Origin: Paramacrobiotus metropolitanus
Taxonomy: Eukaryota > Tardigrada > Eutardigrada > Parachela > Macrobiotidae
Direction of reading: 5' to 3'
DNA length: 64,000 bases
NCBI RefSeq assembly: GCF_019649055.1
Contig: NW_026570222.1
Location: 2,542,001 to 2,606,000, forward strand
Both the position numbers and the translations under genes were made by a program. A model generated the notes under the pieces. The model was not told the DNA's origin and did no database searches. It was given only the letters and a program-made list of their open reading frames with translations. Below are positions 35,709-47,395 of this stretch, piece after piece (positions within the stretch are counted from its first letter, which is position 1; every line of letters starts with the position of its first letter).

Positions 35709-37329
35709 TCACGTACAACGATCTTGTAAATCGCCCATATCTTTTTTCACCTGAGAAAATACACTGTCGTCCATTACGAGCAGTTGCTTTCGACCAACAA
35801 AACCTTCTTGTGATCTTTCCATAGCTCCTCGAAAATCTTTGAGCAGAACCGGCTCCAGCAATGGCGGTTGCAACTTTCCGGCCTTCATGATCGCAACGAC
35901 ACTGTCAAGCATTTCACTGCGTGCCTCCAGTGAGACCTCTGAGTTATAACGTGTCATCCAAAATCCGCACAAGATGATATCCTTGAAAATCATTGCCGTG
36001 GTCGGCACAATCATTGGCTGCTTTGACATGCCGCCGTATGTAACCAGTGTGGCACCCGGTTCCAGGATTTTGATCAAATCAGACACCGCTTTCCCACCTA
36101 CGCAGTTGAATCCAACGCGGGCTTTGGGCAGATCTTCAATCAGCTGAGATCTGAAATTATTCCGGTTTAGGAGTTATTAAAGAGTCTTTGATCCTATCTG
36201 TTTCAGTACACGAATCCATAAAATTCTGGTCTACATGAAAAATCATTTCAAAACAGAAACCGTACAGAATCAGTTAAAAAACGTTCTCGCACAAAAAAAG
36301 CAGCAAAATCAGAAATGCCGATGCGAATAGGAGCATACTCATACCGTTTAAAATCAGCATCCGTTATCACATATGTCGCTCCTAAGGACGCCAGTTGTTG
36401 CGCAACATCTGCTTTATTTGGCCGATCCCGAATGATGTTGATTGTTTTCCATTTATTGTGCGCCGCAATCTGAATCACAGCTTGTCCAACTGCGCTGTTG
36501 GCTCCGTTCTGTACCACCACATCTCCTGGCCGGAGGCTCTACTGTTGAAAATAATTAACAAAACAATCAAATTAACCAAAACACTACAGGAAGGGACGTC
36601 AAGAGAAAGTTAACCGAGTGGACAATTGATGCTACGCAAAATTCAAGGTAGCGCTAATCGTAACCTGTCAGATGATTATTTTTCAAGTAATGAATAATGG
36701 TAAATTAGTAATTTGCAAATAAAATAATCTATATTTATTATGTATTTATGGCAGTGCTCACGAATTAACAAGGATCAGTCAAGAAAGCCTTAGAGAAAGC
36801 CTTACAATTTCGGACTGAGCTTTTAACAAAATTCACCTACCGCAAAATCATGCAGCATTCGGTACGCCGTGCAAGGATTGACGGCTAAAGTCGCAGCCTG
36901 GGCAATTGGTAAATCTGCAGGGATTTTGAGCAGATTCTCTTGTGGCACAACAGAATAGGTGCGCCATGTTCCTGTTGCGGGATTGGCAGGAATGACACGA
37001 TCACCCACTTTGATGTCTGCGACTCCAGCTCCCACTGCAATCACTTCGGCGACTCCTTCGCTCCCTCCGACAGACGGTAGCGGAGGTTTGATAGCATACA
37101 CACCCTGAACAGTGTTGATATCCGCGGGGTTGATGGGGGAGGCCAGAAACTTCACGGCCACATGGCTTGGAAAGAGGTTCTGCGACAGCTGTTCAGTTTC
37201 CAAACGCAGAACTTTAGCAGGATCGCCATGCTCAGCGTATCGAAGAAAGGAGGATTCCCAGGTAGAAACAGATCTTCTGATAACATTCCGGCAAGTTCCG
37301 GATATCAGACGACACTTATTGAACCACAT
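35709..37329 (-). CDS. MECR: Mitochondrial enoyl thioester reductase (MECR), copy 2
   Basis: Three exons, 37329-36841, 36538-36345 and 36150-35709, phases consistent, 374 residues. It starts [20 protein letters not shown], a likely mitochondrial presequence, and keeps [88 protein letters not shown] and [20 protein letters not shown]. Compared with copy 1 it carries an extra intron after ITDADFKR, while the first intron is at the same position in both, showing descent from one gene. The two coding regions are clearly diverged, so the duplication is not recent. Both retain all visible catalytic and nucleotide-binding motifs. Head-to-tail order suggests tandem duplication. Whether one has a different substrate or tissue role cannot be seen here. 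Confidence 0.94.
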
Positions 37330-37709
37330 TGGTAATATCCGAGCTTCAAGTTTGCAGAAAATGGTTAATGACGCAGACTAAAACCGCCGGAGACAATGAC
37401 AAAACTTTTAAGTAAGAAAAGACAAATCATTCAAAATTACTGTCACATGCATTTAAAATGTTCAAAACAAACTGCGAATGACCGATTGCATGCGCATTGC
37501 AGTTTGAATTTTGACTTTTGCTATTGCCGCTTGTGAGTGTTCTTGCGGACTGAAAATCGGCCTTCAAGTCTTCAACTGCCGCCCGCTTCCGTCTTCAGTT
37601 TTCTGATCGCTTGTATTCAATCGATTGTCTCAAGTTCTTGAACATAAACCAAATGAAAATTATTTCAACTTTTAACCTTCTAGAAAATTTTCAGTAACTG
37701 GGTGACTGA

Positions 37710-38137
37710 TATGGAATTCCGAATGGCCGCGAGTTTTGTTGATTTTAAACTTTGATTTCAAATTCTTTGTCTTAAAATCAACGATTACAAATCGATGATT
37801 TTCAAACACCATGATCTGAAATCAATGATTTTTACATCAATGATTGCGAATCACTGATTTCCAAGTCATGATTTTTCGACTCCGTGATTTCTAACCATTG
37901 ATTTAAGTTCAGTGATTTTCATTCAACGATTTTCAGTAGTGTGAACTGACATCAATGATTTTCTATCATTGATTTAGAATCAATGATTATCAATCGTTGA
38001 TTTTGTACCACTGATTTTGCTTCATCAAAGATTGCGCTTTACTGATTTTCAATCACTTGATTTAAGTTCAGTGTTTAAAAATCAACGATCGACAATCAAT
38101 GATTTCCAATATGTAACCGCCGCACCGTGCACCGGAA
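37710..38137 (-). repeat. Left copy of 428-bp ATCATTGATT-type repeat, inverted
   Basis: This block is made of many degenerate copies of AATCATTGATT and AATCAATGATT spaced about 10-20 bases apart. It is the reverse complement of 54011-54437 over its whole length, from TATGGAATTCCGAATGGCCG at the outer edge to TAACCGCCGCACCGTGCACC at the inner edge. The other copy lies upstream of an integrase-like transposase, so this is probably a detached end of the same transposon family. Confidence 0.85.
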
Positions 38138-38384
38138 GAGCGACTAAAGGCAACGGTCTTGCGTTCAACACGTTCGACTCACGACAATGATAACTCAGCG
38201 GTTTTCACGATAATCTGTCAATATTCACTGGCCAGATTTATTCAGTGTTGCCAGTTTTACAGTACTGTACTTGCGAATATGCGTCCACCTTGTAAAAACT
38301 CGGTTCTGTCCGTTCTTCCCGTTCCTTAGGTTTCCTAGGAATTTTTTTATTGCAGTGGCAGTTATTTGATTTTTCATTTGGAAA

Positions 38385-38722
38385 ATGGAAGTCCATGGAG
38401 AAGTTCTGGAGAACCCTGACATCCGCCAGCACGCCACTAAAGAGCATTTTCAGCAGTTTCAGATCGATATTATGTTGGCTTATTATAATGCTGGGCTGAA
38501 AATTCCTCATTCCGTGGCCCGCACGCATATCGCTGAAAAGATCGGTCAACCTGGAAGCCACAGGGCACGGGCAAAAACGAGTTGGGACTTGGTTCAAAAA
38601 TCGCCGAGAGAAAAGAGAAGAAACTCACACAACTGGCAGAAAAGAAGGAACAGGCTGGTGTGGGTACCGTTGATGTTATGTCTCTACCACAGGATGTCAC
38701 TTTGCAGCCTGCAGATGTATAA
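38385..38722 (+). pseudogene. Homeodomain ORF with two frameshifts
   Basis: Reading starts at ATG 38385 (MEVHGEVLENPDIRQHATK) and gives FQQFQIDIMLAYYNAGLKIP and ARTHIAEKIGQP, matching helices 1 and 2 of a homeodomain. Helix 3 appears only after a shift of frame: VGTWFKNRREK, with the diagnostic W-F-x-N-R-R. A second shift gives KKLTQLAEKKEQAGVG, ending QPADV and a stop at 38722. Both shifts look like one extra A in A-runs (near 38573 and 38611). The whole would be a protein of about 110 residues with little beyond the homeodomain. It has no visible introns, so it may be a retrocopy, a transposon-borne homeodomain, or an intact gene with sequencing errors. It lies about 250 bases from the repeat at 37710-38137. 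Confidence 0.6.
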
Positions 38723-39384
38723 ACCCGGTGTTTATCGGAAAATGCTAATGTGGACAATAAGATCAATTAATTGCACTTGTGCGATTCTTTATGGTTTAAT
38801 AACTGGATAGATGCAGATCCTAACGCAGCTGGTTTAAATCCGCAGTAAAGGTCAGGAGACGAGTAAAGAAGAATGAGCAGCAATTTACATAAATAGGAAA
38901 TTTTGCGTGATTGCACAAAGACAGCCACTCACTAAATACAATGTAAGAAAATTAAACTTTATTCCAGCCACAAATTATTCTGTATTGTGGAAGCAGAAAA
39001 GTAGTTTAGTCAAGTTTAATTTTTTGTATAAAACTTTCAGAGTACAGTACGTAAAAGTGCAGTTATAGAATTAATGCTTGGACAACACTGATTTTATAAC
39101 AAATTATGAAGACAGCACGATACATTATACTACGCATTTGGTTTTGGATGATGATGCCAGGCATTCCGAATATTAGGCAATCCCTGCCGCATTGAATTCT
39201 CTCATCGAGAGGTTCTGGCCGCGATTCTCAGAAATATTGTGCCTTAAATCTGTAAATGTGTACGTTGTAATCGTAAGGCCTGCGTAATAAAAAAGCGCTT
39301 AGATGTAAGTATTGTAACCGCCCAATAACTACACCTCATGCCGCCACATATGGCAACCTACGTTGACCTTTTACTGCTGACCAG

Positions 39385-39649
39385 GGCTACGCGACAGGTC
39401 GTCGCGGGACATTTGGTTGTACGGACATTTCGTCTAAGGACAACCCGTTTTTGTGGCAAATAGTCATATGACTGTTCGTTGTCATAAACCAGTCGATAAT
39501 TTTTTGGCTCCCCAAATGTCGGACGACCAAATATCATCCAACAAAACGGCTGCATAACGAGTTGTCCCAAAACAAATTAGCCGCTGCAACGAAAAACCTG
39601 TGGCGATATGTCCCACGACGAAATGTCCCGCGACCACTTGGGCTGTCAC
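39385..39649. mobile_element. 265-bp MITE with 9-bp target duplication
   Basis: The direct repeat GCTGACCAG lies on both sides (39376-39384 and 39650-39658). Inside, the ends are imperfect inverted copies sharing GTCGCGGGACATTT followed by a second ACATTTCGTC/ACATATCG word. A 9-bp duplication is in the range of Mutator-like or hAT elements. There is no coding capacity, so it would be mobilised in trans. Confidence 0.7.
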
Positions 39650-40484
39650 GCTGACCAGCACCAGTGTTAATTTACATGTGCATTACTACTGCATTATGCG
39701 CTAATTATCGGTTATTTTGCGAAATTGGCGGCAATGCTACCTGCTAGTGACGCGCATGCTCGGAATCAATACTTGAGTATGTGATCTCTCCAGCTGTTTG
39801 TTTGCCGGGAATGCGGGGAAGTTTGTGTACAATTTTCTGCACGCGTGAACAATAATCAGTTTCACAGCAGGTTCAATATTACTCAACATTAGTTAAAATT
39901 TTATAAACCGGGCAGAATGCATCACACGAAAAAGTGTATGTTTATGTATCTGCGCTGAGTGCGCTGTACGGAAATTTCAAAATATCATCTGATTTAATAA
40001 CAAACGGTCTTTTAATTGTCAGAAGCAAAATAAAGCATATACATTAGAGTATTTTTCGGCATTTTGAAAATATTTTCGATTCGGTCGCAACAAACAGAAC
40101 GAAGTGTGTAAGGATGCTGTACTTTCACATAACTTTACGTCATTAACATATGGATCCGAGACATCTCTCTTGGCACGCAGTTTTCTTTTTTGCGTCGGAA
40201 GCCTTATTTTATTTATATAACAGGACTTATTAAATTTTATTATATGTCCTTCCTCGTCAAATCTCTGATCACGTTATGTTATTTGTTGCGCATCCATAGG
40301 TTTGTAATCCATACGGGAAAGGGGATTACATGGAGATTAAAGGCGGAAGCAACATCTCTGTCAACAATATGATCACCTTCAAATAGTTATGCGGCGCCAG
40401 CGCGGGCGAAGTTAGGCGGACATATATATATGTGTGCGGAGAAAAAGGGAAAATATTTCCCCTTAAAAGGTCACACGACTATGT

Positions 40485-40550
40485 ACGGTATATAGCAAAT
40501 TGCTATATACCGTAGCACTTTTAATATTGCTATTAGCAATATCAAAAGTG
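40485..40550. repeat. Two adjacent hairpins
   Basis: First hairpin 40485-40513: perfect 14-base arms (ACGGTATATAGCAA) around one base. Second hairpin 40516-40550: 16-base arms starting CACTTTTAATATTGCT with one mismatch and a 3-base loop. They are separated by two bases. Confidence 0.85.
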
Positions 40551-41597
40551 AATGATGTATATTGTTGTAGAAGAGACATTTGGGATTCTGCGGCAGTACA
40601 CTGGTCCGTTTGCTGTTCAGTGGTGCACACGACAATGTCGTCGTGATAGAAACCGATTCCCTGGATGAAACGGAAGCCGATCAGCCCAACAGCAGAAATA
40701 ACGTGTGCCGGCTGATATAAAAGATGTGCGCGCGCACTTGACCTTTCGAAACTGTCCTTCAGTGCAGTGCGCAGGAAAAACGGCGAATTTATAATGTGTA
40801 TGTGGTGTGCAGCTTTGTGCTAGTCAGTCGTGCTGAAATGCGCGACATTTTACCAAAGTTGACATTTTAAATATTTAATAAACCAAATAATATCAGTGTA
40901 ATACGATAAAGTAAGGGCATATGCTATGCAGTTAACATAAAACAACATCGCTGTGAGTGGTTTGTGCATGGTGTGCACTTTTTATCATGCATTCACATTC
41001 CACTTCTTGTATGGTTTTTTCTGGGTGTGTTTGACGATAAATCGAAAATCTACTGTCCGGCATCAAAATCAAAACAAATAGTACGACCGCACTCTTCATG
41101 CTTACTATACATCTAATTAAGAACGACATAGAAATTCACACCAAGGTTCAATTTATTTGCAAAATAAAGGCGCATTTCGTGTTTTCCACGCACCTTAAGA
41201 TTCCACAAAATGTCGTTGGTATTACACAATAATTTATGGTACTTTTCCGTTATCCATTAAGATCAAATGTCACAAATTTTGTTATGTACTAACATCAAAG
41301 AAAAACACGGCATGCAGACAATAAAAACAACAAAGTATGCATTCACCAATGCACAGTACAGTCAGTGCAGCTAACAAAAATCTAATTTTGTGCTAATACG
41401 GGTACTAAGGTAGAGAATGGTATAACCAATAAAAAAAGCCGCACCTAACAAAAAATTCACAAAATAACAATAAAACACAGAGCTCATCCGACATTAACCG
41501 TAAAAAAAGCAAATGACACAAACTGTTCTTCAAGCCCAAGAGAACGAAGTATTTCGCTCTGTTTCCCTCTTTCAAGGCATCACCACCACGTCGTCAT

Positions 41598-41944
41598 TCA
41601 CCGCCTGTGTCGGGACGATGGAGAGGAAGTGATGCAGCCGGCCGGGTTGGGCAGGAAGGTGAACATTAACCGCTGGGCACGACCTGCCTTCTTCAGTTCG
41701 GCGGTGGTGATGGCTTTGCGGCGTTCTTTCTTCGTATGCGGTGAGAGATGGTAGAAGAAATCCTCCGGTGCATCGGGAAATGGTAGCCGGCCATTGGCGG
41801 ACCGCACCTTCGGCTTGGCGGGAAAGGCCATCTCACCGCTGTCCAGTTTGACGCGTTTGTAGGGCGGAGAGGGAACACGGGATTCTTTCTCTTTGTCTTT
41901 GCCGTTTGTGCGCATGCTAGCAGGTACAGTCAACAGCGCATGTC
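41598..41944 (-). CDS. Hypothetical basic protein, possibly a terminal exon
   Basis: An open exon that follows a good acceptor (TTTTTGTAG at 41945) and ends at a stop at 41598. The first ATG is at 41915, giving 105 residues if used as the start. It is rich in Lys/Arg/Pro: MRTNGKDKEKESRVPSPP, then LPFPDAPEDFFYHLSPHTKK and KAGRAQRLMFTFLPNPAG. The basic KxxRRK stretches could be nuclear-localisation signals. I do not recognise the family. An upstream exon may exist, since the frame stays open to the acceptor. It lies about 0.9 kb downstream of the HECT gene on the same strand, and could conceivably belong to another transcript of that locus. Confidence 0.4.
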
Positions 41945-42011
41945 CTACAAAAAGGCAATTAGTAAGAATTTCGCATCGTTTTTTCGAACCAGTGCTTGTA
42001 AAACAAGGCAT

Positions 42012-42874
42012 ATGATATTTGTTCAGTCAGATGCTGGTCGACGGAAACGAAATGTTTAGTCAGATATTTAATGTAGTAAGATAAGGCACAAAATGCTGGT
42101 AACGGAAGTCTTTTATTGAGATATATTGAATTTATATTTTCAGAAGACGTAAACCTGTAACGAATATTTTTACAATGGCTGTAGAAAGAAATTAAATTTT
42201 AGTAAGTCTTTTTAGCAAAAATGTTTAGAAACCATCCAGGTCAAAGGTGTATCTCAACGAATCAGTTAATTTTAAGGCACTGTTTTCAACACCAAATTCT
42301 ATAGTCTAGTGTCCAATTTCAAAACAGTTACCTGGCGAATTTCTACTTGTCTCTGAGTAGTCGGTATCAGTTTTTTTGGCTGACGAACGGCGCATTTAAT
42401 CAAAATCGTTTCAGTTTCACAATTAGTTACTGGAACACTGATAACCAGCACAGCAAAAGGCATTCCATAAATGCACATCATTATTCTGAAGTCAGTCGCT
42501 GCCAAGCAAGCAAATCTCAAAAGCTAAAATTAATAAATCGAAGCTTATTATTATATCTTAATGACGTTCTAATTCAAATCGACATAATTGTAGGAGAATG
42601 CCGACAAAGCAAAATCACAAAAAGCTAAAAAATCTCAATATTGACATGAACACGACTCATTTCGTTCAGGTATAGCTCATTCCAGCGTCATAGTGATGCC
42701 GCTTAATCCGCAATTCCGCAGTTCCGTTTAATCTGCAATTCCAGTTTTCCACAATAAACTGCATACCATGTACCAGTACCTGTGAAAAAACATCACCGTA
42801 TCAGTACCGCTTGTAAAGCTACATGAATTACGCTGGTAAAGAACTGCAAATGGAGAAAAGTTGTTGCTTACGAT
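42012..42874. other. Short intergenic gap, no firm gene
   Basis: It holds the HECT gene 3' UTR. A minus-strand open piece at about 42330-42520 ends in a good donor (GCCAG|GTAACT) and could be an unrecognised exon, but its phase does not fit the exon at 41944. Confidence 0.35.
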
Positions 42875-45800
42875 TCAGTTAAACTGGAAATGCCCCTGCA
42901 TTTCATTATCCACTGACGCAATACAGTCCCGCAAACCTTCCAGTAGTTGCTCTTTGCTCATGCATCCGCTCGGAAGAGTCAGCTTGTTAGTACAGGTCGT
43001 AGCGGTTGGACGTCGGTTTCCGTCCCGTGCGAATGTGAATGAAACTTCAATCTTTGGCGTTGCAGGTACCATGTACGATCCGGTGATAAATCGTAACAGT
43101 TGCTTGCGTTCGTGCTGGCTAAACTCTTCCAAAATTATGTCATCAAGCCATGCCATTGTCTGGATTTCTTCGTCATCCGCAGTATCTTCGTTCAACGTTT
43201 TGAACTGCTCCAGCAGATCTTTGCCCTCCATCACAGCGCGGTACAGCTGCGGCTCAAAGCGTTTCCAGTCGGAGCGAAACGCCATCAGTTCCTGTATAAG
43301 ACTACAGTATTGAAAACTTTTCAAAACCGCAAAAAGTGTCACATTTTACCTTGTACATTTTTCCGGCTACCAGTCCCTCGTAGACATACTTCAAATTCCC
43401 GGCACGTTTGTGGACCAGTTCAAATTCCGCAATTAGTCTGCACAGTTGCTCACGTCCGTGTTCCAGAAGGACAGCACACTGCAATACAACTAATCAATCA
43501 TACCGCTGTTTTAACATGGTTATCTCGTTATCTTACCGGGAATTTCAGATTCAAATCAGCCCACTCCTCAGCGCTTCCTCGTTCTCCAGCACGACAGGTC
43601 CCACACCAGACATAATGCCATCGATCATACTGCCGATACCGGGACTGAACGAGAAAATATCATTGACCTCAATGGGAAGATTCAACAAGTAGCGGAACAC
43701 TGAAGAGTTCAACCAAGTAACGAAGGGCGCTCCATGTAAAACTGAATCTCGCAATAAGTGTCCGAATGCTCGAAGTGCAGAATGTCCCGCTTCGGTGACA
43801 ATGGCATCCGACGATATTAATACAACTGTTGCACATTGTTCGAACAACGTAATGCCTAAATCCGGGATGCGGTAGTGAAGAAATGCTTGACCAAGCTTCG
43901 TCATGACCTCCTTATACGGGCCGTCCAAGTCAGTTGCACTACAGCAAATCATTCACCATAGAGACAAATGCATTTTTAACAAACACGGTGTGTACCAGTA
44001 TAAGCCTTTCTGACAGCAGTTTTAGCGGCTAGCATAATAAATGTCTTGCAGCGCCCTTTTCACTTGCTAAAACATTTGCAAGAATTTCTGAACAGTTTGC
44101 TTACTCTTCGATTTGAATACATGGCCTTCCCCCATCAGCCAAATTAGGACCATGCGCATAGTGGAAGTCGATCCAGTTCTGGACGTTATCGTTCCCGGGA
44201 ATCCATTCAAACACGTAATTCGACTTGAACATGGGTTCTCGTCCGGTGACCTTTACACACAATTGCTTACGCAACTGCTCCACCGATGCTTCCACAGCGT
44301 TTTCTTCCTGGTCAGGAAAGTTTCCCACGCGCATTCGCTAGAAAGTTACGACAATATACACCAATTTTGGATCATAGACAATTTATCGAGTTAATCGAAG
44401 AAAACAAAAAAATATCAAAACTACGAAGAAAAGCGTTTGAATTATTTTTAATTCGCTCACTTTGAACATTCGAATTATTTTAAATTAATTAATTGTAATT
44501 AAATTTAAATTTTAAATTAGCTCACTCACTTTAGCAGGCAACTGGTGGTTTGCGATTTCACTGGCGCCGCTGTTTTCAAGTGCAACATCTTCCGCATCAC
44601 TTTCATCTGAAGGAACGTAGATGATAGGCACAGTGGATCGGAGACTTCGATGAATACCACTGACATCTTGGTTTAGCTGGGCCGCAACAGTGCCACGGCG
44701 CACTGGTTGAGGCGACGAGGAGGGTGAAACGTCAAATATAGAGTTATTACGAGCAGCCAAATCAGAAGTACGCTGGCTTGACAATCCCGATGTACTGGCG
44801 CCGCTTAATCGCGACGTACTGGCGCCGAAGGATCGTAAAATGTTGCTCATCCCACTGTTACCGTTTAATTCATCTAAAATATAACAAAACTTGTAGCTTT
44901 TGACAGCTTCATGTCGAAACCTCCAAGTTGCACACACTCATACTCACCGGTAAAACCACGCAGTCCCAGCTCTTCAACAGTCTTCCCTTCGGACTGGAAA
45001 ACATATGAACTTAATCAACCGGATACATCTTCATTCCCGAATTCTGTTTACCTCAGCAAATCTCTCGACAAGTTCTCGTGAAATGTTGATGATTCCGCTG
45101 TCGGCCGCAATGTACATGCGATTTACAGTTTCGCGATTTGGATTTTCCGAATACCTGCATTTATCGCCAAATTAATTCAAACTAATTTTCTCATCTAATG
45201 GCTGTAAATAAATGATACGTTATTCGCTTACATCTGCTGGAACGCCCATGATGGAGACTCTGTCGGCAAATTTGCTGGGAAGATGTGCTTCCCGGAGAGG
45301 TAAACGCGATCCGGGTTATTGGGATCCACCACAATACGACTAAGCAGAATCCATTCCCTGCCTTGCAAGAAATTGGCGAACTCTTCGTTGATTTTCATTC
45401 GAATGTGCTGTCCACTGAGCTCTTGAAAATTGACGCGTTTAATCAATCCACAAAATCGCATTAATTCCAATTCGGTTTTGCCCTCACTGTATAAAACATG
45501 CCAGAAACATTACAGCTTGTGATAACCGTTTAACGCACACGTGTTCTTAAATTGCAAGCCGTATGCGCATAGCTGGTAAACTTACCGCGCTCGTTGTGTT
45601 GGAATAGCATTCTTGTCTCGGTAGCGGAACAAATAGACATCCATGGGATATTCGAAAGCGACCTGGGGAACTTCAAGACATTTCGCTGCGCGGGCGTTGA
45701 ACTAGCAGGTGAACGGAACATTCGAGACTTTGGCGTCTTGCTCCACGTCCCCGCCACGGGCGCCTTGCAACGGAGACTGTCCGAACGATCCGCCTGGTGG

Positions 45801-46346
45801 ATAACCATATGGTGCAGATGGACGCGACCGTGACCCTTGAAGTCCAATACTCTGGCGTCCGCCACTAAATCCAGCATTCTGAGGATTCAGTCCATGCTGT
45901 ACTCCAGGCTGCTGCATGCGGGCTAGCTGCATTCCCGGCTGCTGAATTCGCGCTACCTGCATACCATTTCCAGTGTTGCCTCGGACTTCTGGAGCGCCAG
46001 TTATGCTTTGTCCAAATGATCTACCGTCATGTTGAACTGCTCCACGCGAATGCGGCGTATAGCTGTTGGCGGCTGCGCTGTTATTGATCGTAACAGGGGC
46101 TTGCGTGGTATTGACGCCTTCAATCGAACCGCTGGCAGGTGCACTGCGTTGGATGTCCACTTGACGGCCCAGAATGTCCATATAGTTGATCAACCTATGA
46201 TTCCCCAAATAATGCTTACATGTCTCTTCCTCACATTTGGTGCTTCCTTGGGCTCGGTACGAAAAATCCACTTCTTCTGGAGTAGAGATTATACATCCGC
46301 AAGCAGAAGCCATACACTTGTATTTCCACATCGCAGGATCCGCCAT
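42875..46346 (-). CDS. HECT-domain E3 ubiquitin ligase, divergent
   Basis: Model of eleven exons: 46346-~45758, 45685-45586, 45486-45232, 45154-45052, 44993-44948, 44873-44530, 44337-44105, 43938-43640, 43583-43537, 43478-43350 and 43291-42875; about 853 residues. All phases agree; the end of exon 1 and the 56-nt intron 43639-43584 are the least certain. The C-terminal ~290 residues form a HECT domain: DLDGPYKEVM and PIEVNDIFSFSP in the N lobe, EEFSQHERKQLLRFITGSYM, and the catalytic cysteine in TATTCTNKLTLP, 52 residues from the end. The N terminus has a possible zinc-binding cluster (CMASACGCI...CEEETCKHYLGNH) and a Gln/Gly/Met-rich region with QQPGMQLARM repeats. HECT ligases pass ubiquitin from their cysteine to substrates. 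The specific subfamily is not recognised; G2E3-like HECT proteins are the nearest thought. Confidence 0.78.
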
Positions 46347-46439
46347 GTTTTCGGCTAACTGGAAAAATGTTGCATTGACAATTAAAGGTTCAAATTAACT
46401 CATCAGTTAAAAAACTGCAATTAAATTTTGCCCAAACTT

Positions 46440-46950
46440 TAGCCGCCTACACTAGCAATCGCAGTAATGATCGCTCCTTCTGCAGGCGTGTTCATTTGGA
46501 AGTGTCCAATGAAATCCAGTTCACGCAATGTTAACCAATGGCTACTCGCAAAATTTAGCGGTCTGTTCGTGGGAATGCAGAGAACAGCCCACCGGCGGCA
46601 GCTTTGAAACTAACGTGCCGCTAAAAATTCATTGTTTCTATTGTATGCCGGTTTCTAGGAGTAATCGCCCACCTGGCCAGATCGGATCGCCCTGCTCCGT
46701 GATGCCGGTATTCTGGAAGAGCGGAAAGAACGATTGTAGTGCGTAGCGTAGTGTGCCCGCGGTCCGTGATGAGGCTCGTGGGTCCCGGCACGCCCAGATC
46801 GAGTAAGGCATTCCGCACTTTCATTTGCGTGGTGCGGTAGCCGGGTATGCTGTCGGACAGTTCAGCGGTTGGATTGGAGAGTTCACTGCGGAAGAGATTC
46901 AGTGTTTGCCGGTAGCAGAAGTCCATATCCGTTATCGAGGCCTGACATAA
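46440..46950 (-). other. Unassigned coding-like segment
   Basis: An acceptor-like TATGTCAG near 46944 is followed by an open frame reading ITDMDFCYRQTLNLFRSEL, TAELSDSIPGYRTTQ and LGVPGPTSLITD. Beyond 46760 another frame looks more protein-like (LRYALQSFFPLFQNTGI, QGDPIWPGGRLLLE), implying a one-base shift. A further open stretch (LDFIGHFQMNTPAEGAIITA) lies near 46470-46560. I do not recognise the protein. It may be the start of the HECT gene, or a decayed gene like its neighbour at 47.4-49.9 kb. Confidence 0.35.
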
Positions 46951-47395
46951 TTATGCACAACATTACCGTTTCATTATGTGCAACATTTATTATGTGCAAC
47001 GTTCTGAGTCTGACCGGAAAGAAAACATCCCGACCGCACTAGCACGGCAACGCAGACCAAGCCAGAGATCGCCCGCATCATTCCACAATTCCTGCTACAA
47101 AAAAATGCGGCACTGTCGCTCAGACACTAAATATTACCTCACACGGTATAAAATGGAAGTGAAGGAACTTAACAACCAGCAACAACCATACTAAACACAA
47201 CCGTTCTTTTAATAAACGTCTTTAGGAATTACAACCAATTAAGCCACCATAACTGTCAACATCAACTACATGGTATCTCCTCTAGCATTTGTCATTGTGT
47301 AAACGACACAGGTGAAAAACACACTAAATCATACAGGAGTACAACACACTGACATTGCGTTAGTTTAAACCTGTACACAGTCTGCTTCGACACAT

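Larger units (their letters stand above)
38723..41597. other. Non-coding stretch with a MITE and hairpins
   Basis: No coding exon recognised. It contains the 265-bp MITE at 39385-39649 and two adjacent hairpins at 40485-40550, listed separately. Confidence 0.45.

Noticed and set aside
35418-35754. Overlapping ~105-codon plus-strand frames downstream of MECR copy 2
   Set aside because: They overlap the end of MECR copy 2 antisense, have no motif, and two frames are open at once, which suggests chance.
37710-38137. CRISPR-like array of repeated ATCATTGATT words
   Set aside because: The words are short, degenerate, irregularly spaced and palindromic, with no unique spacers, and the setting is an animal nuclear genome.
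43541-43640. Frameshift in the HECT domain between FSFSP and WADLNLKF
   Set aside because: A 56-base GT-AG intron (43639-43584) joins the two parts in phase as SPERGSAEEW, so a lesion need not be assumed, although the acceptor is weak.
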